A stretch of DNA of 35,802 nucleotides from Sphingorhabdus sp. EL138 (GCF_945882965.1 NZ_CAMCWY010000025.1:1-35802), one strand, 5' to 3'; positions 17,444 to 26,587 are shown, numbered from the stretch's first letter. Translations and numbers: made by a program. Notes: generated by a model not told the origin, from the letters alone.

Positions 17444-18484
17444 CTAAGACTGCATCTCTCTCGCCAGCTGTGCGATCAGTTCAGCCGCAGGAATGGAACG
17501 CGCAAGCGGTGCGCCTTGCCCTGCCCAATGTGCTCCGAAACCACCCTCTCCCGATGCCTTTGCAGCGGCATCGAGCGCCTTTCCTGCATCATAAGCTATT
17601 GGGTAGTCCGGAGGGGATTGCGGCACTTGCTGTGCGAGGCCTGTGAACCCGTTAGACAAGCAACGCGCAGGACGACCAGAGATGCCGCGGGTCATGATCG
17701 TGTGTTCAGCGGCACTACTGAAAAGGGCCGCGCGGTAAGCGTCGTCAGCACTGCTTTCTGGGCAAGCGATAAATGCCGTTCCAAGCTGAGCCGCTACAGC
17801 TCCGAGTTTAAGCGCCGCTCTAACGCTTTGCCCGTCCATGATGCCGCCCGCAGCGATGACGGGGAGTCCCCCACGCCTGACAAGCACGCGGGTAAGCGCC
17901 AGCGTGCCAAGGCAATCGTCCGGTAGAGCGGGGTCGAACATACCACGATGCCCCCCAGCCTCAAAGCCTTGGGCTACGACTGCATCAATGCCCGCGTTTT
18001 TTGCAGCATCTGCTTCCGAAAGGCTCGTCGCCGTCGCGACAAGGAAGCAACCAGCATCCCTCAACGCCTTTATCTGTGCGGCCGCTGGAAACCCAAAATG
18101 GAAGCTGACCACCGCAGGACGAAGATCAACTAAGGCGCGAAGCATTTGGTCGTCTTCAAGGAAGCTCCGATAGATAACGCGCAGTGCCGCAGGTGGGTTG
18201 GCACCAAATTTCCTGAACGTGGGAGCAAGCGCAGATAGCCACGCTGCTTCGCGACCTGCGTCCTGCTCCGGACAGGCGTGAACGAACACATTCACATTGA
18301 ACGCTCGTTCCGTAAGAGCGCGCAGCTCCTCAATCATCGCTCGCGCACCGGCAGCGTCGGTTGCTCCAACGCCAATTGAGCCAAGCCCCCCCGCATTTGA
18401 AACAGCGGCGGCTAATTTAGGAGTAGAGACGCCCGCCATAGGTGCCTGAATGATGGGAAGGCTAAGGCCGAGTCGGTCGAGCAT
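17444..18484 (-). CDS. Nitronate monooxygenase-family FMN protein (2-nitropropane dioxygenase type)
   Basis: A 346-residue TIM-barrel flavoenzyme. LGLSLPIIQAPMAGVSTPKLAAAV at the N-terminus, the catalytic-histidine loop GFEAGGHRG (H179), the phosphate-binding AAGGIMDGQSV (211-221) and GTAFIACPES are the nitronate monooxygenase signatures. Such enzymes oxidise alkyl nitronates (for example propionate 3-nitronate) with FMN and O2. The frame is open upstream to 18631, but the extra 49 residues show no family similarity, so the ATG at 18484 is preferred. It converges on soxG of module A with a 64-base gap and stands alone, with no obvious link to the demethylation genes. Some relatives are enoyl reductases, so the exact activity is uncertain. 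Confidence 0.87.
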   Translation of the reverse strand: MLDRLGLSLPIIQAPMAGVSTPKLAAAVSNAGGLGSIGVGATDAAGARAMIEELRALTERAFNVNVFVHACPEQDAGREAAWLSALAPTFRKFGANPPAALRVIYRSFLEDDQMLRALVDLRPAVVSFHFGFPAAAQIKALRDAGCFLVATATSLSEADAAKNAGIDAVVAQGFEAGGHRGMFDPALPDDCLGTLALTRVLVRRGGLPVIAAGGIMDGQSVRAALKLGAVAAQLGTAFIACPESSADDAYRAALFSSAAEHTIMTRGISGRPARCLSNGFTGLAQQVPQSPPDYPIAYDAGKALDAAAKASGEGGFGAHWAGQGAPLARSIPAAELIAQLAREMQS

Positions 18485-18908
18485 GTGCGCATGATGCTCC
18501 CTGACGCGACCGTCCGCAATTGGGTCGGGAGCGGACCGTCTGCTTTTAGCGATTGCTCTTTGTGGAGGCCTGTCCCTTACATCGCTCTGACGTCGCGTCA
18601 CCATCCGATCAACCACCACCCAAGTTGACAATCACTCCCTGTTCCTATAATGTTCCAACGTTCTTTGACAGCCAAATGCGGCATAGAATACTTCCCGTTC
18701 ATACAAGCTTCTCTCTCGCCGCAATGTTGTAGGAAATTTTGTTACGCGTCCGACATATTGCGCAATCTGGTCAAGTGCGATTTGGGTGTGAACTTGCACG
18801 CAATTCTGGGGGTTTTGGGGGCCTTCTTTGCGGCGGGCGGGCTTTGCGCATATCCGCCGCTTCGCAAAAAAGTCTGGCTCTTTGACGCCCGACGGAGCGA
18901 CCCTATCG
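18485..18908. other. 424-base stretch without a convincing gene
   Basis: This stretch separates the nitronate-monooxygenase-like gene from the hydrolase, both on the minus strand. It must hold the promoter of the former and any terminator of the latter. The part at 18485-18631 is an in-frame extension of the monooxygenase frame without family similarity. A rightward frame from 18650 runs antisense into the hydrolase and has no recognisable sequence. A consensus-like sigma-70 promoter points right at 18625-18651. GCGGCGG and CCGCCGC form a loose hairpin near 18830-18860, but no T-run follows it on the minus strand, so no terminator is called. Confidence 0.6.
18625..18651 (+). promoter_or_regulatory. 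Consensus-like sigma-70 promoter pointing away from the nearest gene
   Basis: TTGACA at 18625-18630 and TATAAT at 18646-18651 are both perfect consensus hexamers, 15 bases apart, two short of the optimum. A second TTGACA follows at 18665-18670, with TAGAAT 13 bases later. Transcription would run rightward into the 3' end of the minus-strand hydrolase, where no sense gene is seen. It could make an untranslated or antisense RNA, or be a chance match. Perfect boxes of this kind are uncommon in GC-rich alphaproteobacterial DNA. Confidence 0.4.
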
Positions 18909-20210
18909 TTACTTCGCCGCTTCCTGATGCTGCAAGGTCATCCCTTGTGCATGGCGGCGTTGGAAGCCCTTCCATAATGTCACGCCTTCGCCGCCGGGGC
19001 TATATGCGCCCCATGCTGTTCCGGCAGGGGCATTCCATTGCCCGTCATCCGAATTTTCAACGGCCATATGCAGATACGCCGCCTTGCTGGCGTCTTGTCG
19101 CAAATGCACGGCCAGAAATGCGGTGATGAAATGCAGGTTGATGGCGTTAATCCGGTCCTGCCGCCAGATCGGGTCTTCAAACCAGTCGATATCCCACACG
19201 GTCCCGCGCATTTCGGACGGGGCCGGATTGAGCGCAATCGAATGGCCCGCCTGCCTATAGGTCAGCAAAGTGCGATCACTATTTAGAGCGCCACCAAAGA
19301 CCGCAAGCGCGCCGGTTTTATAGTCAACAGTCGCGTCACTATCGCCGTGAATCAGAAGCAAAGGCGCGGTGAGTGCGGCAAGACCTTCTGCGCCCCATGC
19401 GCTGCGTGGCGCGCCGCCAGCCGGTGCCAATGCCACGATGGCCTTCACCCCTTTTAACGCCATGGCATCGGCCTGCGCACGCCCCCGCGCAAATGTCTTG
19501 AGCCAGCCGCCCGCGACCAGATCCATATTCGGCCCCGCCGGATCCAGCGATGCCCCGCCAGCGGTCAGCACGCCATAGCCGCCTTGTGAATAGCCAATCA
19601 GCGCAACATTATCCGCATCGATCAAGTTGCCCAAAACAGCGCGCAGTTCGCTTGCGACAAAAACGATGTCGCGCGGTCGGTTGAAACTCGGTGCGGCGCG
19701 GGTACTGGGCGACACGATATAGGGGTTTGGGTCACGGTGATGAATGGCGGCAACGACATATCCCTTGGACGCCAAATTTTCCGTCAACCACGTCATCATG
19801 GCGGGATTGTTGCTATAGCCATGGCTGATGATCACCAAAGGATGCTTGCCGCCTGCTGCCTTCGCGCCGCTAACCGCCATGCCCTTTTGCGAGAAGTTTA
19901 CCGGCGGGAACGGTGGTTCGGCCCACAGGCTTCCGCGATAGACAACTGGCTTTGCGCCATTTTTGACCGTTGCGGGGTACCAAATATCCACCCGCAACTT
20001 GCGATTAACAAGGGGAACTTCGGTGCCGCCGGAAGCCCCATTTTCGACATCCGGCTGATTTTTATGGGTCAAAAGGACCGAACGGAAACCAACCTTATTT
20101 GGACCTAAGGCCGCAAGTTCCGGCGCGTCAACGCCCGGCATACTCGGAACGCCCGCGTGGATTGGCGCGGGGAGCAAGGCCAGGCAAGCAAGCCAGATGC
20201 AGCGGATCAT
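18909..20210 (-). CDS. Exported alpha/beta hydrolase (dienelactone hydrolase/PAF-acetylhydrolase-like)
   Basis: A 433-residue alpha/beta hydrolase. A signal peptide is likely at residues 1-19 (short positive start, hydrophobic CIWLACLALLPAPIHA), placing it in the periplasm or outside. The nucleophile is S208 in IGYSQGGYG, the acid is probably an aspartate in LIHGDSDATV (289-296), and the base is H323 in QAGHSIAL. HGYSNNP at 130-136 is the oxyanion-hole strand. Substrate is probably a small ester or amide; nothing more specific is visible. The frame is open upstream to 20324, but the ATG at 20210 begins the signal peptide and forms an ATGA overlap with the stop of the LysR gene, so the two are translationally coupled. 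The link to osmolyte use is an inference. Confidence 0.82.
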   Translation of the reverse strand: MIRCIWLACLALLPAPIHAGVPSMPGVDAPELAALGPNKVGFRSVLLTHKNQPDVENGASGGTEVPLVNRKLRVDIWYPATVKNGAKPVVYRGSLWAEPPFPPVNFSQKGMAVSGAKAAGGKHPLVIISHGYSNNPAMMTWLTENLASKGYVVAAIHHRDPNPYIVSPSTRAAPSFNRPRDIVFVASELRAVLGNLIDADNVALIGYSQGGYGVLTAGGASLDPAGPNMDLVAGGWLKTFARGRAQADAMALKGVKAIVALAPAGGAPRSAWGAEGLAALTAPLLLIHGDSDATVDYKTGALAVFGGALNSDRTLLTYRQAGHSIALNPAPSEMRGTVWDIDWFEDPIWRQDRINAINLHFITAFLAVHLRQDASKAAYLHMAVENSDDGQWNAPAGTAWGAYSPGGEGVTLWKGFQRRHAQGMTLQHQEAAK

Positions 20211-21196
20211 GCCATCATCTCCGCGCCGTCCAGCGTTGGAGCGGGCCAAGCCAATTGTTGGGCCATCCAGGGATATTCGGCAATCAACGGCGGGAAGGTT
20301 TTTTCGCGCAAAACCTGCTGGCATAAAGTCGCCGTGCGCTGCGGAATATCGCCCAGTTCATCCATCCGCGCCACAACCTGAACTGCGCGGGAGAAGCGCC
20401 CACGCGTCATCGGTTCGGCGCGCAGATCGGGTAGCAATTCCGGCACAGCCGCCAGGCATACCGGCGTCGTGATTGTCCATCCGATGCCTGCGGCGACCAA
20501 CGCCAATTGCTGATGCGACGATTCCACTTCGACCATCTGCGGCAGTTTCAATTTCATCCGGACAATCTGGCGTTCGATTTGCTGGCCTGTACCCGTCAGG
20601 CGGGAAAAACGGATCAATGGCAATGATGATGGAACGCCGCTTATATCCAATGGCTCGCGAAAATCTCTCGGGAACACCAGAATGAAGCTTTCCTCGAACA
20701 CCGGATGCAGTTCCACCGTGTCGCGATGTTCAAGGCTGAAGCTGCCGGTCACCATCATGTCGATGTCCCGCGCCAGAAATTCGCCTTGATGCTCTAGCGA
20801 TATACCCGATCGGATATTCCACCGGTCTGCCCGCGGCCCAAGATGTTGAAGAATAGGCGCGGTAAGTTCGTTGGCCAGACTGAAGGACATTGCGACAGTG
20901 ACGCTCGAAATTGGCAGGTTTGCGCCTTCGCGGACTTCATCATATGTAAGGCGGGCATGGGCGATCAGCTTGTGACCACGCGCAAACAGCGATTTTCCGC
21001 TCGCCGTCAAACCCAATGGGCGCATCGTGCGGTCAAATAAGGACGCGCCAATACCGGTTTCAAGCCGGGCAATCGTTTGCGAAACCGCCGATTGCGTGAC
21101 CTGCAGATGCGCGGCGCATTGCGACATGCCGCCAAGTTCGACGGTCATGATGAACACTTCCAATGCGTGCAGATCGAATTCCTGCGGCAATTTCAT
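20207..21196 (-). CDS. LysR-family transcriptional regulator between the two modules
   Basis: A 329-residue LysR-type regulator. The N-terminal helix-turn-helix is seen in LGGMSQCAAHLQVTQSAVSQ (about residues 21-40), followed by the linker helix and DRTMRPLGLTASG, then the substrate-binding domain. It is clearly different from the other LysR protein at 6503-7417. It lies downstream of the BCCT transporter in the same direction, across 137 bases that contain a palindrome, so it may have its own promoter. It overlaps the exported hydrolase by four bases. It could control the hydrolase, module B or itself; the sequence does not decide. The ATG at 21196 gives a normal N-terminus. Confidence 0.9.
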   Translation of the reverse strand: MKLPQEFDLHALEVFIMTVELGGMSQCAAHLQVTQSAVSQTIARLETGIGASLFDRTMRPLGLTASGKSLFARGHKLIAHARLTYDEVREGANLPISSVTVAMSFSLANELTAPILQHLGPRADRWNIRSGISLEHQGEFLARDIDMMVTGSFSLEHRDTVELHPVFEESFILVFPRDFREPLDISGVPSSLPLIRFSRLTGTGQQIERQIVRMKLKLPQMVEVESSHQQLALVAAGIGWTITTPVCLAAVPELLPDLRAEPMTRGRFSRAVQVVARMDELGDIPQRTATLCQQVLREKTFPPLIAEYPWMAQQLAWPAPTLDGAEMMA

Positions 21197-21223
21197 ACAG
21201 CGGCCCCTCCAAGCGCTTAGGCA

Positions 21224-21236
21224 TAGCCAATGGCTA
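21224..21236. promoter_or_regulatory. 13-base palindrome upstream of the second LysR gene, candidate operator
   Basis: TAGCCA-A-TGGCTA is a perfect 6-base inverted repeat around one central base, 28 bases before the LysR start codon. It is followed by two CTAAT copies at 21234-21238 and 21249-21253. On the minus strand CGAAAATGC lies at 21293-21285, a nine-base match to the module A upstream region. Autoregulation by the LysR protein is the simplest reading and is inferred. Confidence 0.4.
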
Positions 21237-21333
21237 ATATTACCTACGCTAATGGGTATTCGAGACTTTACGTAATAATACTATGCATTTTCGACATGGG
21301 CGGATTATGTTTCATCGGCGTTGCATGCTTGCA

Positions 21334-22923
21334 TCACTTTGCCGCGACATTGTCGCTAACCGGATGCCGATGTAATGCCAGCAAGCCTTTTAATGTGCCA
21401 ACGCACATGACCAGCAAGATGAAGGCCAAGGGCAAGCCCGTGGCAATGGCACCTGCCTGAAGCGAGGTCAGACCGCCATTGAGGAGAAGAAGGACGCCGA
21501 TACCCCCAACCGCGACAAGCCAGATCGTCTTTTGCCGCAGCAGCGTATCGGTGCGTCCGCCCGCTGTCATCGTATCAATTACCAACGTTCCAGAATCCCA
21601 CCCTGTCACGAAAAAGATAAGGATGAGGCCAACCGCAACAAAGGACGTGAATTGCGCCCAAGGCAAAGTGCCCAGCAGCACAAATAATTGCGTGTCGAGC
21701 GATGCTTTGGCCAAGTCCGTACCATTGCCGGCAACGATCTGCGCAATGCTAGCGTCGCCAAAAATGGTCAGCCACAATATGCCAAGCAAGCTTGGCGAAA
21801 TGACCGCCCCGGCAATAAATTCACGCACCGTCCGGCCCAATGAAATACGCGCCATGAACATGCCGACAAAGGGTGCCCAGCTCATCCACCACGCCCAATA
21901 ATAAACCGACCAATCATTGTAAAAACCGGTGTCCGTGCGCCCCAGCGGGTTGGATAATGCGGGGAGCAGTTTAAGATAGTTATAAATGTTGTTGGCAAGG
22001 TCGCCAAGGAGTTGAAGCGTTGAGCCCGTGGTCAAAACAAAGATCAATAAGGCAAAAGCAACCCACATGTTCACTTCGCTCAAAATCCGGATGCCCCGGT
22101 CAATACCGCCCCGGATCGACAGAAAGGTGATACCCGCCATCACGAGGATGAGCGCTAGGATCATCAGTGACGAGCTCGTCACATTATACAGATAGGCAAT
22201 CCCTGCCATCGCTTGCTGCGCGCCAAGCCCAAGAGATGTAGCAAGCCCAAAGATTGTAGCAAGTACCGCGAGAATCTCGATCACATCCCCAGTGCGGCCC
22301 CACACAGCCTTGCCGAATAAGGGGTAGAATGCCGAGCGCATGGACAGCGGCATGTTGAAGTTAAAATGGAACACCGCAAGCGCAAGGCCGGTGACGGCGA
22401 AAATCGCCCAAGGGTGAAGCGCCCAGTCAAATATGGTCGCCGCCATCGCGATGCTGCGTGCAGCAGCAGCATCGCCAACGGCTCCTCCCAATGGCGCGGC
22501 AGGTCCGCCTGCCATGGCCGAGGTGAAATGGGTAACCGGTTCGCCAACGCCATAAAAAACAAGGCCGATGCCCATGCCCGCACCGAACAACATCGCAAAC
22601 CAAGACAATCGCGAATAGTCGGGCGATGCGCCTTTGCCGCCTAAGCGGATTTTACCAAGTGGCGACACGGCCACGACGACACAAAACAGCAACAACAGGT
22701 TGCCCGACGTCATGAAGAACCAGTCGAAATGGGAAACCGCACCGCTACGCAATGCCGCGAATAGGTCCGTCGACGCCTCTGGCGCAATCAGGCTGAATAA
22801 TATGACAGCGAAGGAAATGAATGCCGTGGGCAAGAATACAGCAGGGTTGATGTGCATCCCGGCCCAATTACGGTTGGACTGGCCATAATTGCCCAGATCG
22901 ATTGCCTTATCCCAATCTGCCAT
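21334..22923 (-). CDS. BCCT-family betaine/choline/carnitine transporter
   Basis: A 529-residue inner-membrane carrier of the betaine-choline-carnitine family with about twelve membrane helices. The GMGIG motif at 116-120, in GAGMGIGLVFYGVGEP, matches the sodium-coupled betaine carriers (BetP type) rather than the CaiT exchangers, which have GMGAG-like forms. The aromatic boxes DWALHPW (166-172) and YYWAWWMSWAPFVGMF (341-356) line the quaternary-ammonium site, and ISLGRTVREF follows. The ATG at 22923 has a strong GGGGAGGG ribosome site just upstream, so the longer TTG start at 22938 is rejected. It is the last gene of module B, 33 bases after soxG. The C-terminal tail is short, lacking a long osmosensory extension, which fits nutrient uptake. 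Substrate is probably glycine betaine or a relative. Confidence 0.93.
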   Translation of the reverse strand: MADWDKAIDLGNYGQSNRNWAGMHINPAVFLPTAFISFAVILFSLIAPEASTDLFAALRSGAVSHFDWFFMTSGNLLLLFCVVVAVSPLGKIRLGGKGASPDYSRLSWFAMLFGAGMGIGLVFYGVGEPVTHFTSAMAGGPAAPLGGAVGDAAAARSIAMAATIFDWALHPWAIFAVTGLALAVFHFNFNMPLSMRSAFYPLFGKAVWGRTGDVIEILAVLATIFGLATSLGLGAQQAMAGIAYLYNVTSSSLMILALILVMAGITFLSIRGGIDRGIRILSEVNMWVAFALLIFVLTTGSTLQLLGDLANNIYNYLKLLPALSNPLGRTDTGFYNDWSVYYWAWWMSWAPFVGMFMARISLGRTVREFIAGAVISPSLLGILWLTIFGDASIAQIVAGNGTDLAKASLDTQLFVLLGTLPWAQFTSFVAVGLILIFFVTGWDSGTLVIDTMTAGGRTDTLLRQKTIWLVAVGGIGVLLLLNGGLTSLQAGAIATGLPLAFILLVMCVGTLKGLLALHRHPVSDNVAAK

Positions 22924-22927
22924 TGAA

Positions 22928-22935
22928 CCCTCCCC
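22928..22935 (-). promoter_or_regulatory. Ribosome binding site that fixes the BCCT transporter start
   Basis: On the minus strand the sequence reads GGGGAGGG, ending four bases before the ATG at 22923. It is much stronger than sites at the other junctions of this operon, most of which rely on stop-start overlap. It lies inside the 33-base soxG-BCCT gap and rules out the upstream TTG as the start. Confidence 0.7.
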
Positions 22936-22956
22936 CAAAGGTGCGATGCCGCTCGG

Positions 22957-23463
22957 TCAATGGCGTGCCGCCGTTGTCATCGCCATCCAAAGCCATGCCG
23001 CGAAACTGCGCCAGACTTCGACATGGAAACGATCTTCTGCCTCACGAATAAGGATGATTTCGACCGTTTCATAAATGGTCCGCGTGGCCCGACCGACCGC
23101 AAATTGGTCCAGATCAAGCGGGCATCCCGACATCAAAATCTCCGCTGCACGCGGACCTTCGATAACAAGGCAGATGGACCGTTCGCTAACATCTGCAACA
23201 GCCACGGGCAGGCCTTCACTTGTCGGGATGGTCGCGCCCGCCTGGCGGCGTAGATACCATTCGTCGGGGCCAAGGCACATGATGCCACCTTCGGATGCGC
23301 CGATTTTCGATGGTATTTTGACCTTGAATACGCGTTCCAAATCCTGCGCATAGCGGGCCCGCAGCGTGTAACGCTGCATGGGCGGCGCAAGGCTGATACG
23401 GACACCGTGCGCTACACAGGGGGTTTCGGAAACAGGCTCATGACGAATAAGGGCGTCAGACAT
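22957..23463 (-). CDS. soxG: Sarcosine oxidase gamma subunit (module B)
   Basis: A 168-residue SoxG protein. GGIMCLGPDEWYLR (about 59-72), VAVADVSERSICLVIEGPRAAEIL (86-109) and the closing RFHVEVWRSFAAWLW are the family pattern of the gamma subunit, a small GcvT-like fold that has no catalytic residues of its own. It starts at an ATG overlapping the soxA stop by eight bases, exactly as in module A. It is much more typical of the family than the module A copy. BCCT transporter follows after 33 bases. Confidence 0.9.
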   Translation of the reverse strand: MSDALIRHEPVSETPCVAHGVRISLAPPMQRYTLRARYAQDLERVFKVKIPSKIGASEGGIMCLGPDEWYLRRQAGATIPTSEGLPVAVADVSERSICLVIEGPRAAEILMSGCPLDLDQFAVGRATRTIYETVEIILIREAEDRFHVEVWRSFAAWLWMAMTTAARH

Positions 23464-26317
23464 TCAGCCGAGCTCCTTTCGGGTCGTAGAAAACAACGCC
23501 GCTGACTTTGGCGGTATGCGTCTTGCCTGGCATCGGAATATGTAGCGTGTCGCCCGTCATATCATGTCCACCAGCGACCAATGCCATCGCAATCGAACGG
23601 CCAAGCGTTTCGCTCCAATAGGATGATGTCACATGACCAATCATTGTCATCGGGATGGGTTGGTTGGGGTCAGCAACAATCTGCGCGCCTTCCTGTAACA
23701 CAATATGCGGGTCGTCGGTCAGCAGGCCGACCAATTGCTTACGTCCCGGCGCGACGATATCAGGGCGTGCCATGGATCGCTTGCCTACAAAGTCAGGCTT
23801 TTTCTTGCCCACCGCCCAATCAAGACCAGCGTCAAAGGGTGTTATTGTGCCATCTGTATCTTGGCCGACAATGATGAAGCCTTTTTCTGCGCGCAAAACA
23901 TGCATCGCCTCGGTACCATAAGGCGTGATGTCATATTGCGCGCCCTGCGCCATCAATTGTTCCCATACAGCCCGTCCATAAGCCGTCGGCACGTTGATCT
24001 CAAAGCCCAGTTCACCGGTAAAGCTCACGCGGAACAAGCGCGTTTCAATGCCGCATATCCTGCCCTCACGGATTGCCATATGTGGAAAGGCTTCTGCGGA
24101 CAGGTCAATGCCCTCCACCAGTGGTTCAAGCACCTTGCGCGCATTCGGGCCTTGCAGGGCGATGACAGCATATTGCTCGGTCGTGCTCGTCAACCATACG
24201 TCTAGGTCGGGCCATTCGGTCTGGAGATAATCCTCCATCATGTTCAGCACGCGCGCCGCGCCGCCTGTCGTCGTTGTTAGGTGAAACCTATCGTGCGCCA
24301 GCCGTGCCGACACACCGTCATCGGTGATGAAACCATCTTCCTTCAACAGCAGGCCATACCGACACCGCCCGGGCTCAAGCGCCTTCCACGGATTGGTATA
24401 CATGCGGTTCAGGAATTCGGCGGCGTCAGGGCCAACGACCTCAATCTTACCCAGCGTCGATGCATCAAAAATACCAAGCGATGACCGCACAGCAATACAT
24501 TCGCGGTTCACGGCTGCATGCATATTTTCATTTGGCTTAGGGAAGTAACGTGCCCTTCGCCATTGCGCGACCAGTTCAAATACGGCGCCATGTGCCTGCG
24601 CCCAGCTATCGATATTGGTTGTCCGTGTGGGTTGGAACAACGCCCCTTTGGCATGTCCGGCCAATGCCCCAAATGTCTGCGGCGTGTAAGGCGGACGAAA
24701 GCTCGTGAGCCCGATATCAGGGACAGGCTGATTCAACGCAGACGAAGCGATTTGCAAACCGTTGAGGTTGGACGTCTTGCCTTGGTCGGTCGCCATACCG
24801 TTGGTGGTGTAACGCTTGATATGCTCGATGGAGCGAAAGCCCTCACGCACCGCAAGCTTGATGTCCTTTGCCGTCACATCATTCTGGAAATCGACGAATG
24901 CCTTTATCCGGCTTTGGTCCTTTGGCGTCGGCAACATATCGATAATCGCGCCCTTGCCAAAATCCCAATCGCCCGAACATCCGCCAACACAGACGACATT
25001 TTCATTTGGCTGATCAGGCACATAAGCGCCCAGGTCATCGCGCCATTTCAGGCTGCCCTTGCTGTGCGACCATAAATGCACGCTTGGCGTCCAGCCACCC
25101 GCCATTAACAGCGCATCCGTATCAATCCGGCGAACCTGTTGATTACCATAATCGCAGATGTCGACGGACCTGACGCCGTGCCTGCCATTCACGCCAACCA
25201 CGCCGTGGTTCAAATAAACGGTGATGCCAAGACGGTCCGCCTCATGCATAAGCGCGCTATCGACGCTTTCGCGGACATCGATAATGGCTGAAATGCCAAC
25301 ACCCGCTTTGGCCAGTGCAAACATATCATGCCAGCCGCTATCGTGCGACGCCATTAACGCTAGCGCTTTGCCAACGGCCACGCCGAACCGATTGGCATAG
25401 ACCTTCGCAGCGGACGAAAGCATCACGCCGGGCGTATCATTGCCACCAAAAACAATCGGTCGTTCAATGGCACCTTGCGCAAGCACGACTTCGTCTGCCC
25501 GGATGCGCCACAGCTTTTCCCTTGGCATATCTTCGATTTCAGGAAGATGATCGATCAACCGCTGCACAGCACCTATGAAATTGTCGTGATAATAACCAAA
25601 CGCCGTCGTACGCGTCAGGATCGTAACATTGGGTGCATCGCTTAACGCTTTCACGCTACGCTCAAGCCATGGCCATAATGACGGGTCAGCCAAAGCGCCG
25701 CCACCCAATTCATCTTGCTCATCCATCAGGATGATGCGCTTGTTTGAATCCATAGAACCAAGCGCGGCGTCGATACCGGCGGGCCCTGCGCCGATAATCA
25801 ACAGATCGCAATGGGCGTAGGTTGATGCATAGACATCGGGATCTTCGGCTGTCGGCGCATCGCCAAGTCCTGCCATTTTGCGAATGGCGGGCTCATACAC
25901 CTTGTCCCAAAACGAACGCGGCCACATGAACGTTTTGTTGTAAAAACCTGCCGGAAGAAACATGCCCAGCCGGTCGTTGATCGCACCGAAATCCATTTCC
26001 AAAGATGGCCAACGATTTTGACTAAACGCCTTGAGCCCATTATGGATTTCAACACCCGTCGCGCGCAAATTCGGGGTAAATCGCCCTAGCCCGCGATTGA
26101 CCGAAATCAGGGCATTTGGCTCCTCACTGCCCGCCGCAACTAGCCCGCGCGGGCGGTGATATTTGAAGGATCTGCCAAACAGCATGACACCATTGGCGAG
26201 CAAAGCCGACGCCAAACTATCCCCCGCAAAGCCCTGAAAGGTCTTGCCATCAAAATGAAATCGAACCGGCTGGCTTCGGTCTACGCGCCCGCCAGTTTCT
26301 AGGCGAAAGCCAGTCAT
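23456..26317 (-). CDS. soxA: Sarcosine oxidase alpha subunit (module B)
   Basis: A 953-residue SoxA of normal size. Domains in order: ferredoxin-like N-terminus with SFKYHRPRGLVAAGSEEPNA (50-69), FAD/NAD fold with GAGPAG at 176-181 and MDEQDELGGG near 194-203, the second nucleotide region, the TTNGMATDQGKTSN segment, and a C-terminal GcvT domain with GRCRYGLLLKEDG, SFTGELGFEI and AEKGFIIVGQDTDGT, which bind folate and the methylene group. The enzyme oxidises sarcosine to glycine, yielding methylene-THF (or formaldehyde) and hydrogen peroxide. Start by ATGA overlap with soxD. With the DMGDH-like and Rieske genes upstream it would finish betaine breakdown. Cytoplasmic. Confidence 0.95.
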   Translation of the reverse strand: MTGFRLETGGRVDRSQPVRFHFDGKTFQGFAGDSLASALLANGVMLFGRSFKYHRPRGLVAAGSEEPNALISVNRGLGRFTPNLRATGVEIHNGLKAFSQNRWPSLEMDFGAINDRLGMFLPAGFYNKTFMWPRSFWDKVYEPAIRKMAGLGDAPTAEDPDVYASTYAHCDLLIIGAGPAGIDAALGSMDSNKRIILMDEQDELGGGALADPSLWPWLERSVKALSDAPNVTILTRTTAFGYYHDNFIGAVQRLIDHLPEIEDMPREKLWRIRADEVVLAQGAIERPIVFGGNDTPGVMLSSAAKVYANRFGVAVGKALALMASHDSGWHDMFALAKAGVGISAIIDVRESVDSALMHEADRLGITVYLNHGVVGVNGRHGVRSVDICDYGNQQVRRIDTDALLMAGGWTPSVHLWSHSKGSLKWRDDLGAYVPDQPNENVVCVGGCSGDWDFGKGAIIDMLPTPKDQSRIKAFVDFQNDVTAKDIKLAVREGFRSIEHIKRYTTNGMATDQGKTSNLNGLQIASSALNQPVPDIGLTSFRPPYTPQTFGALAGHAKGALFQPTRTTNIDSWAQAHGAVFELVAQWRRARYFPKPNENMHAAVNRECIAVRSSLGIFDASTLGKIEVVGPDAAEFLNRMYTNPWKALEPGRCRYGLLLKEDGFITDDGVSARLAHDRFHLTTTTGGAARVLNMMEDYLQTEWPDLDVWLTSTTEQYAVIALQGPNARKVLEPLVEGIDLSAEAFPHMAIREGRICGIETRLFRVSFTGELGFEINVPTAYGRAVWEQLMAQGAQYDITPYGTEAMHVLRAEKGFIIVGQDTDGTITPFDAGLDWAVGKKKPDFVGKRSMARPDIVAPGRKQLVGLLTDDPHIVLQEGAQIVADPNQPIPMTMIGHVTSSYWSETLGRSIAMALVAGGHDMTGDTLHIPMPGKTHTAKVSGVVFYDPKGARLNV

Positions 26318-26586
26318 CGGCGAGGCTCCCCGGCTTTATAGGTTGCTTCAAATTTATCGGTCACGGTATCACGCACCGCGTTAAAAAAACGCCCGCAACC
26401 ATGCACATGCCGCCACCGTTCATGATGCCGGCCACGCGGGTTGGCGCGGATGAACAGATAGGCCTCCCACTCCGCATCAGTTTGACCTGATGGGTCGAGC
26501 GGTCGCGCTATGTGCGCCTGTCCTGCATTGGCAAATTCAATTTCTGGACGTTTCTCGTCGCAATAAGGGCAGTGGATCAGGATCAT
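26314..26586 (-). CDS. soxD: Sarcosine oxidase delta subunit (module B)
   Basis: A 90-residue SoxD with the zinc ligands C6, C9, H60 and C64 (HCPYCDEKR and WRHVHGC). RANPRGRHHERWRH is the conserved alpha-contact region. The frame is open to 26622, but the ATG at 26586 gives the standard MILIHCPYC start one base after the soxB stop. It overlaps soxA by four bases. The CPYCDEKRPE form, with a longer insert before RANPRG, is the common sarcosine-specific type, while the module A copy has CPHCGPR. Confidence 0.94.
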   Translation of the reverse strand: MILIHCPYCDEKRPEIEFANAGQAHIARPLDPSGQTDAEWEAYLFIRANPRGRHHERWRHVHGCGRFFNAVRDTVTDKFEATYKAGEPRR

Positions 26587-26587
26587 A

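Noticed and set aside
18485-18631. N-terminal extension of the nitronate monooxygenase-like protein
   Set aside because: Forty-nine residues without family similarity; the barrel starts normally at the ATG at 18484.
18650-19126. Rightward 158-codon frame downstream of the consensus promoter
   Set aside because: No recognisable sequence, it runs antisense into the hydrolase C-terminus, and its composition looks like a shadow frame.
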